A stretch of DNA of 8,502 nucleotides. Origin: Candidatus Latescibacterota bacterium (GTDB lineage Bacteria > Eisenbacteria > RBG-16-71-46 > SZUA-252). The stretch's first letter is position 1. Every line of letters starts with the position of its first letter. A program made the translations under genes and the position numbers. The notes beneath the pieces are model-generated. The model was not told where the DNA came from. It made no database searches and saw only the letters and a program-made list of their open reading frames with translations. Location of the stretch: contig JACQPZ010000055.1 in the NCBI GenBank assembly GCA_016207265.1, forward strand, positions 1-8,502, in the 5' to 3' direction. Positions 5,873-8,502 of the stretch are shown here, piece after piece.

Positions 5873-7417
5873 CTATCTAGGATTCACGCGATCGAAGCGC
5901 ACTTTTTGATATGTCAGAGCGAATGCTATCTCTCCCTCGAACTCGAACTGGACGACTTCTCCGCCTCCCGTGAGCTCGACCCGCAGCTTGTTCTGCTCTG
6001 CGTCGAACACCTCCGCCTCACTACGGAGCAGCCCCATGGTCGCGATCAACGCGCCATCCACGACATTCCATTCCATCGTGCCCAGCGCGGCGTTCGTGTA
6101 CCGCCCCACGTAAGCGCTGTTCGGGTGGGGCAGCTTCTTCGGGCGCGCGGCTCGCTTCGCTCGCTCTTCCGCGATTCGCTTCCGCATCGCCGATGCCTTG
6201 TCTCGCGTCTGCGCCAGGATCTGGTCCCATCGCTCTTCGAGCTCGGGCTTTCCGAGAAGGCGGTCGTAGACATAGTTGGCGACGTGATCCGCAAGCACCG
6301 AGCCCAGCGCTCCCTCGTTCACGAGGACCGCGACGCCCACTCCGCGCGCCGGCATGAACGAGACATGGGATCGATAGCCTCCGAAGAAGGATCCGAAGCG
6401 GTGGATCAGCGTGTCTCCATCGTAGATTCCGAGGTCCCAGCCCAGGCCCCAGCCATATCGCGCATAGGGTCCGAACGTATTGGCTTGCTTCGCCTGCAAC
6501 CGGTGAGTCTCGGTGACGACCTCGCTTGGGAAAACCATGTTCCCATCGAGGCGACCCGCTTGAAGGTGCAGCTCAATCCAACGGGCGAGGTCGAGGACCG
6601 TCGTGGCATGCCCGCCGGCCGCATGCATGTTCGCGTCGGCTTTCGGATTGTAGATCCGCCGGAATCCCGTCTCTGTGGGCCAGTGCGGGAGCGCGAGCAA
6701 CTTCGGATCGACTCGAGAGAGGTAAGCGGTCGTGGCCGACATTCCGGCCGGCGCGAGCACTTCGCGCTCGACCAGCTCTTTCCAGCCCGTGCCGGTGGCC
6801 GCCTCCACCACCAGCCCGGCCACGTTGTATCCGATATTCCCGTAGCTGAACTCTCGGCCCGTCTCGGACGGAGGATGCATCCGAAGTAGATCCAGCAGAT
6901 CCGCCTTCGTATGCTCTCCCGTGAACGCCGTCCGGAAGGTGATCGGTCCCGAATTCGCGATGCCGTGCGTGTGGGTGAGCAGATCTCTCAGAGATATGTT
7001 GTTTGGCGAGAGAGGCTCGTGGAGACGGACGCCGGCGAGGTAGCGGGCGATGGGCGCGTCCAGATCCAGCCGCCCTTGCTTGTGGAGCAGCGCCGCGGCG
7101 AATGCGGTGAACGACTTTGTCGTTGACGCGACATAGAATCGGGTTGTGACGTCCACCGGACGGCGGGTCTCGATGTCCGCGTAACCGAGGCCCCTCGCGT
7201 ATACGATCTCGCCGTTCGAGACCGCGGCGATCGCCATGCCCGGCGCAAGGTCGAGTGCGAAGAGCTTCTGAACCATCGGATCGAGCTGCCTGGCCATCCT
7301 GCCGCCCTGCGTGGTGGTTCCTGCCTTCGGAGTGGCGGCCGTCGCGCGGCTGGCCGGCGCTGAGATGTAGAGAGCGAGAAGCGTATACGCGATTCTCCAA
7401 TGGTGCCGTGAACGCAT
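5873..7417 (-). CDS. Exported serine hydrolase, class C beta-lactamase/PBP family
   Basis: A 514-residue protein of the beta-lactamase (PF00144-type) serine hydrolase family, which includes D-aminopeptidases, DD-peptidases and esterases. What is seen: a Sec-type signal peptide (basic MRSRHHWR, then a hydrophobic segment at 9-21, likely cut near residue 27). The SxxK catalytic motif is S98-T-T-K101, followed by the helix SFTAFAAALLHKQGRLDLD. The second motif YxN is Y192-G-N194. The third motif region is H339-R-F-G342, with GGYRSHVSFMP following. A charged, helical, Arg/Lys/Glu-rich linker spans about 390-430. A C-terminal beta domain follows (about 434-514, beginning AYVGRYTN), resembling the DUF3471-type domain often attached to these enzymes. 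The protein probably acts in the periplasm or outside the cell. The start at 7417 has GGGAGGA 6 nt upstream. The AraC-family gene lies immediately upstream and may control it. True beta-lactamase activity is not implied. Confidence 0.88.
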   Translation of the reverse strand: MRSRHHWRIAYTLLALYISAPASRATAATPKAGTTTQGGRMARQLDPMVQKLFALDLAPGMAIAAVSNGEIVYARGLGYADIETRRPVDVTTRFYVASTTKSFTAFAAALLHKQGRLDLDAPIARYLAGVRLHEPLSPNNISLRDLLTHTHGIANSGPITFRTAFTGEHTKADLLDLLRMHPPSETGREFSYGNIGYNVAGLVVEAATGTGWKELVEREVLAPAGMSATTAYLSRVDPKLLALPHWPTETGFRRIYNPKADANMHAAGGHATTVLDLARWIELHLQAGRLDGNMVFPSEVVTETHRLQAKQANTFGPYARYGWGLGWDLGIYDGDTLIHRFGSFFGGYRSHVSFMPARGVGVAVLVNEGALGSVLADHVANYVYDRLLGKPELEERWDQILAQTRDKASAMRKRIAEERAKRAARPKKLPHPNSAYVGRYTNAALGTMEWNVVDGALIATMGLLRSEAEVFDAEQNKLRVELTGGGEVVQFEFEGEIAFALTYQKVRFDRVNPR

Positions 7418-7527
7418 GATTCATCCTCCCTGCTCGGGGTTGAGCTTCACCAAGGCGCACGAACTGCTCCCGAATGCTACCGGGACGGACGAATCGAGTA
7501 TTGAACGGATGAAACCGTAGGCGCGGA
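7418..7527 (-). promoter_or_regulatory. Intergenic control region with AraC-type direct repeat
   Basis: This 110-bp gap separates the regulator gene from the hydrolase. It carries an imperfect direct repeat, GGACGGACGAA (7483-7493) and GAACGGATGAA (7503-7513), 9 of 11 bases identical and spaced 20 bp start to start. That is about two helical turns, as expected for an AraC-family dimer. A short inverted repeat, TCCCG-N8-CGGGA (7468-7485), overlaps the first copy. A minus-strand TAGCAT (7479-7474) could be a -10 box, but no good -35 accompanies it. The role is inferred from position and spacing. Confidence 0.35.
7424..7430 (-). promoter_or_regulatory. Ribosome binding site of the serine hydrolase
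   Basis: GGGAGGA on the minus strand is a strong Shine-Dalgarno match 6 nt before the ATG at 7417. It settles the start: another ATG at 7424 overlaps the ribosome site and is out of frame with the hydrolase. Confidence 0.75.
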
Positions 7528-8322
7528 TCAGGATTCGGTCAGCTTGCGGTAGCTCAGGGGTGTGAGCCCCGTCGTCTTCTTGAAGATGCGGCACATGTGG
7601 GCCTGATCCGAGAATCCGGAAAGTTGAGCCACGGAGCTGAGCGGCGTCAAATTCCCGCCGAGCTGAGCGGCGGCGAGGGACACGCAGAGCCTGTGCCGCA
7701 GCGCCGTGATCGACGTGCCGTAAGTCCGGCGGAAGGCCCGCGCGAGGGAGACCGGATGGACCCCGGCGTCTCGGGCGATGCCGCTGACGCTGACCCCGTC
7801 CGCGAATTCCTCCGCGAGTCGATCGCGCGCCGCGCGAAGCCAGCGCGGAGCGATGCGTGCGGGCTCCCCGTCCGATGCGGGTGGAATGCCGGCCAGCACT
7901 TCCAGGACCAGCGACTCCACTTCGGACCGGTCTGCGTCGCCGCGCAACGCGGCGAGAAGCGCGAGGCCGTGGCGGACGCCGTCTCCGTAGCGTATCCACC
8001 GCCAGGAACCGAGACGCCAGTCCGAGTCCCCGGCTTCCAGCCACTCACGGGAGAGGAGTATCTGGAGAATCCAGGCGCCATCCGGTCCGTATTGGTCCGA
8101 ATGGCGAACTCCTGGAGGTTTGACGATCATGCTCAGCGGTCCCCCAGTTTCCTCCATCCCCGCGACTCTCTCGGCAAGACTTCCCCGATAGACGAACCCG
8201 ACGGACGCGAACTCGTGCTCATGCGCGGCTTGGCTCCATCCCGGGACGTACCGGGCGATCCGGACAGTGAGCCCCTTCAGGGCGATCGCGGGCGACACGC
8301 GGATGGGGGATACCGGCTTCAC
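7528..8322 (-). CDS. AraC-family transcriptional regulator with N-terminal cupin domain
   Basis: A 264-residue DNA-binding regulator. What is seen: an N-terminal cupin-like sensor with H34-E-H36 followed by G47, and a second motif PPGVRH (69-74). H34, H36 and H74 sit where cupins place metal or ligand residues. The C-terminal AraC/XylS double helix-turn-helix covers about 165-262. The first HTH includes VSVSGIARDAGVHPVSLARAF (177-197, in part) and the second VAQLSGFSDQAHMCRIFKK (231-249) followed by the conserved GLTPLSYRK. The start is a GTG at 8322, directly preceded by an in-frame TGA, so no upstream in-frame start exists. The ribosome site is weak (GGATGA). A start at the GTG of codon 9 is possible but has no better ribosome site. 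It points toward the hydrolase 110 bp downstream, and the two may be co-regulated or co-transcribed. The inducer is unknown. Confidence 0.9.
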   Translation of the reverse strand: MKPVSPIRVSPAIALKGLTVRIARYVPGWSQAAHEHEFASVGFVYRGSLAERVAGMEETGGPLSMIVKPPGVRHSDQYGPDGAWILQILLSREWLEAGDSDWRLGSWRWIRYGDGVRHGLALLAALRGDADRSEVESLVLEVLAGIPPASDGEPARIAPRWLRAARDRLAEEFADGVSVSGIARDAGVHPVSLARAFRRTYGTSITALRHRLCVSLAAAQLGGNLTPLSSVAQLSGFSDQAHMCRIFKKTTGLTPLSYRKLTES

Positions 8323-8424
8323 TCATCCAATACGGGTGCGAGTCGCGCCGGGTTTCGGAGAGATGCGCAGCACGGCGGCTCAATCCCGCGCGCCATGCGA
8401 AGAGCTACGGCTTGACTTGATATT
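8323..8424. other. Intergenic gap upstream of the AraC-family gene
   Basis: About 100 bp between the stop of the right-edge gene and the regulator start, both read on the minus strand. No clear sigma70 promoter, hairpin terminator or long repeat is visible. Because both genes point the same way, they could be transcribed together. Confidence 0.4.
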
Positions 8425-8502
8425 CTATGGTGCGGCGGCCTCCTTGTTCTTCGCCTTGGCAAAATCGCCCGCCTGGATCATCGTGATCTTGGCCAGGTCG
8501 AT
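8425..8502 (-). CDS. C-terminal fragment of a protein cut by the window edge
   Basis: The last 25 codons and TAG stop of a minus-strand gene that enters from the right edge. The readable end is IDLAKITMIQAGDFAKAKN followed by KEAAAP. Third codon positions are mostly G or C, supporting real coding. The pattern of a hydrophobic strand followed by GDF and a Lys/Ala-rich tail recalls the C-terminus of some M16-type (insulinase-like) peptidases, but the fragment is too short for a firm assignment. Confidence 0.5.
   Translation of the reverse strand: MDLAKITMIQAGDFAKAKNKEAAAP

Noticed and set aside
5906..6889. Plus-strand open frame across the serine hydrolase
   Set aside because: No ribosome site or recognised motif, and the minus strand carries a signal peptide and the catalytic motifs of a full hydrolase.
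7597..8415. Plus-strand open frame across the AraC-family gene
   Set aside because: No recognisable domain; the minus strand encodes both a cupin domain and a double HTH in one intact frame.

Overview
The window is GC-rich bacterial DNA. It has strong G/C bias at third codon positions, tightly packed genes and Shine-Dalgarno-type ribosome sites. No tRNA, rRNA, CRISPR array or insertion sequence is visible. Nothing fixes the phylum. The gene content (a Rieske oxygenase, PYROXD2-like flavoproteins and a secreted beta-lactamase-fold hydrolase) suits an environmental, probably uncultured, high-GC aerobe, but that is inference.

Layout. Positions 1-266 hold no convincing gene. They contain a CRP/FNR-like palindrome (29-44), a possible decayed minus-strand reading frame, and a sigma70-type promoter (229-257) so close to the first ATG that the transcript may be leaderless. 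Positions 267-5828 are one plus-strand operon of four genes: a GcvT-family aminomethyltransferase-like protein, two tandem paralogous FAD-dependent oxidoreductases of the PYROXD2/phytoene-desaturase-like family (COG1233), and a Rieske non-heme iron oxygenase alpha subunit whose active-site motif resembles quaternary-amine oxygenases. All three junctions are 4-bp ATGA overlaps. The second flavoprotein ends in a 21-nt tandem repeat that encodes a basic tail and also supplies the ribosome site of the oxygenase. Positions 5873-7417 (minus strand) encode an exported serine hydrolase of the class C beta-lactamase/PBP family with a C-terminal beta domain. It converges on the operon across only 44 bp. 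Positions 7528-8322 (minus) encode a cupin-type AraC-family regulator directly upstream of the hydrolase. The 110-bp gap between them carries an imperfect direct repeat with 20-bp periodicity, a plausible AraC-family operator. The right edge (8425-8502, minus) is the C-terminal end of another gene.

How the genes may work together. The four-gene operon combines an oxygenase able to cleave C-N bonds oxidatively, two flavin oxidoreductases and a folate-type one-carbon transferase. The simplest reading is a catabolic module that strips methyl groups (or other one-carbon units) from an N-methylated or related substrate and passes them to tetrahydrofolate. The substrate cannot be read from the sequence, and no reductase for the Rieske protein lies in the window. 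The hydrolase and AraC regulator look like a separate unit.
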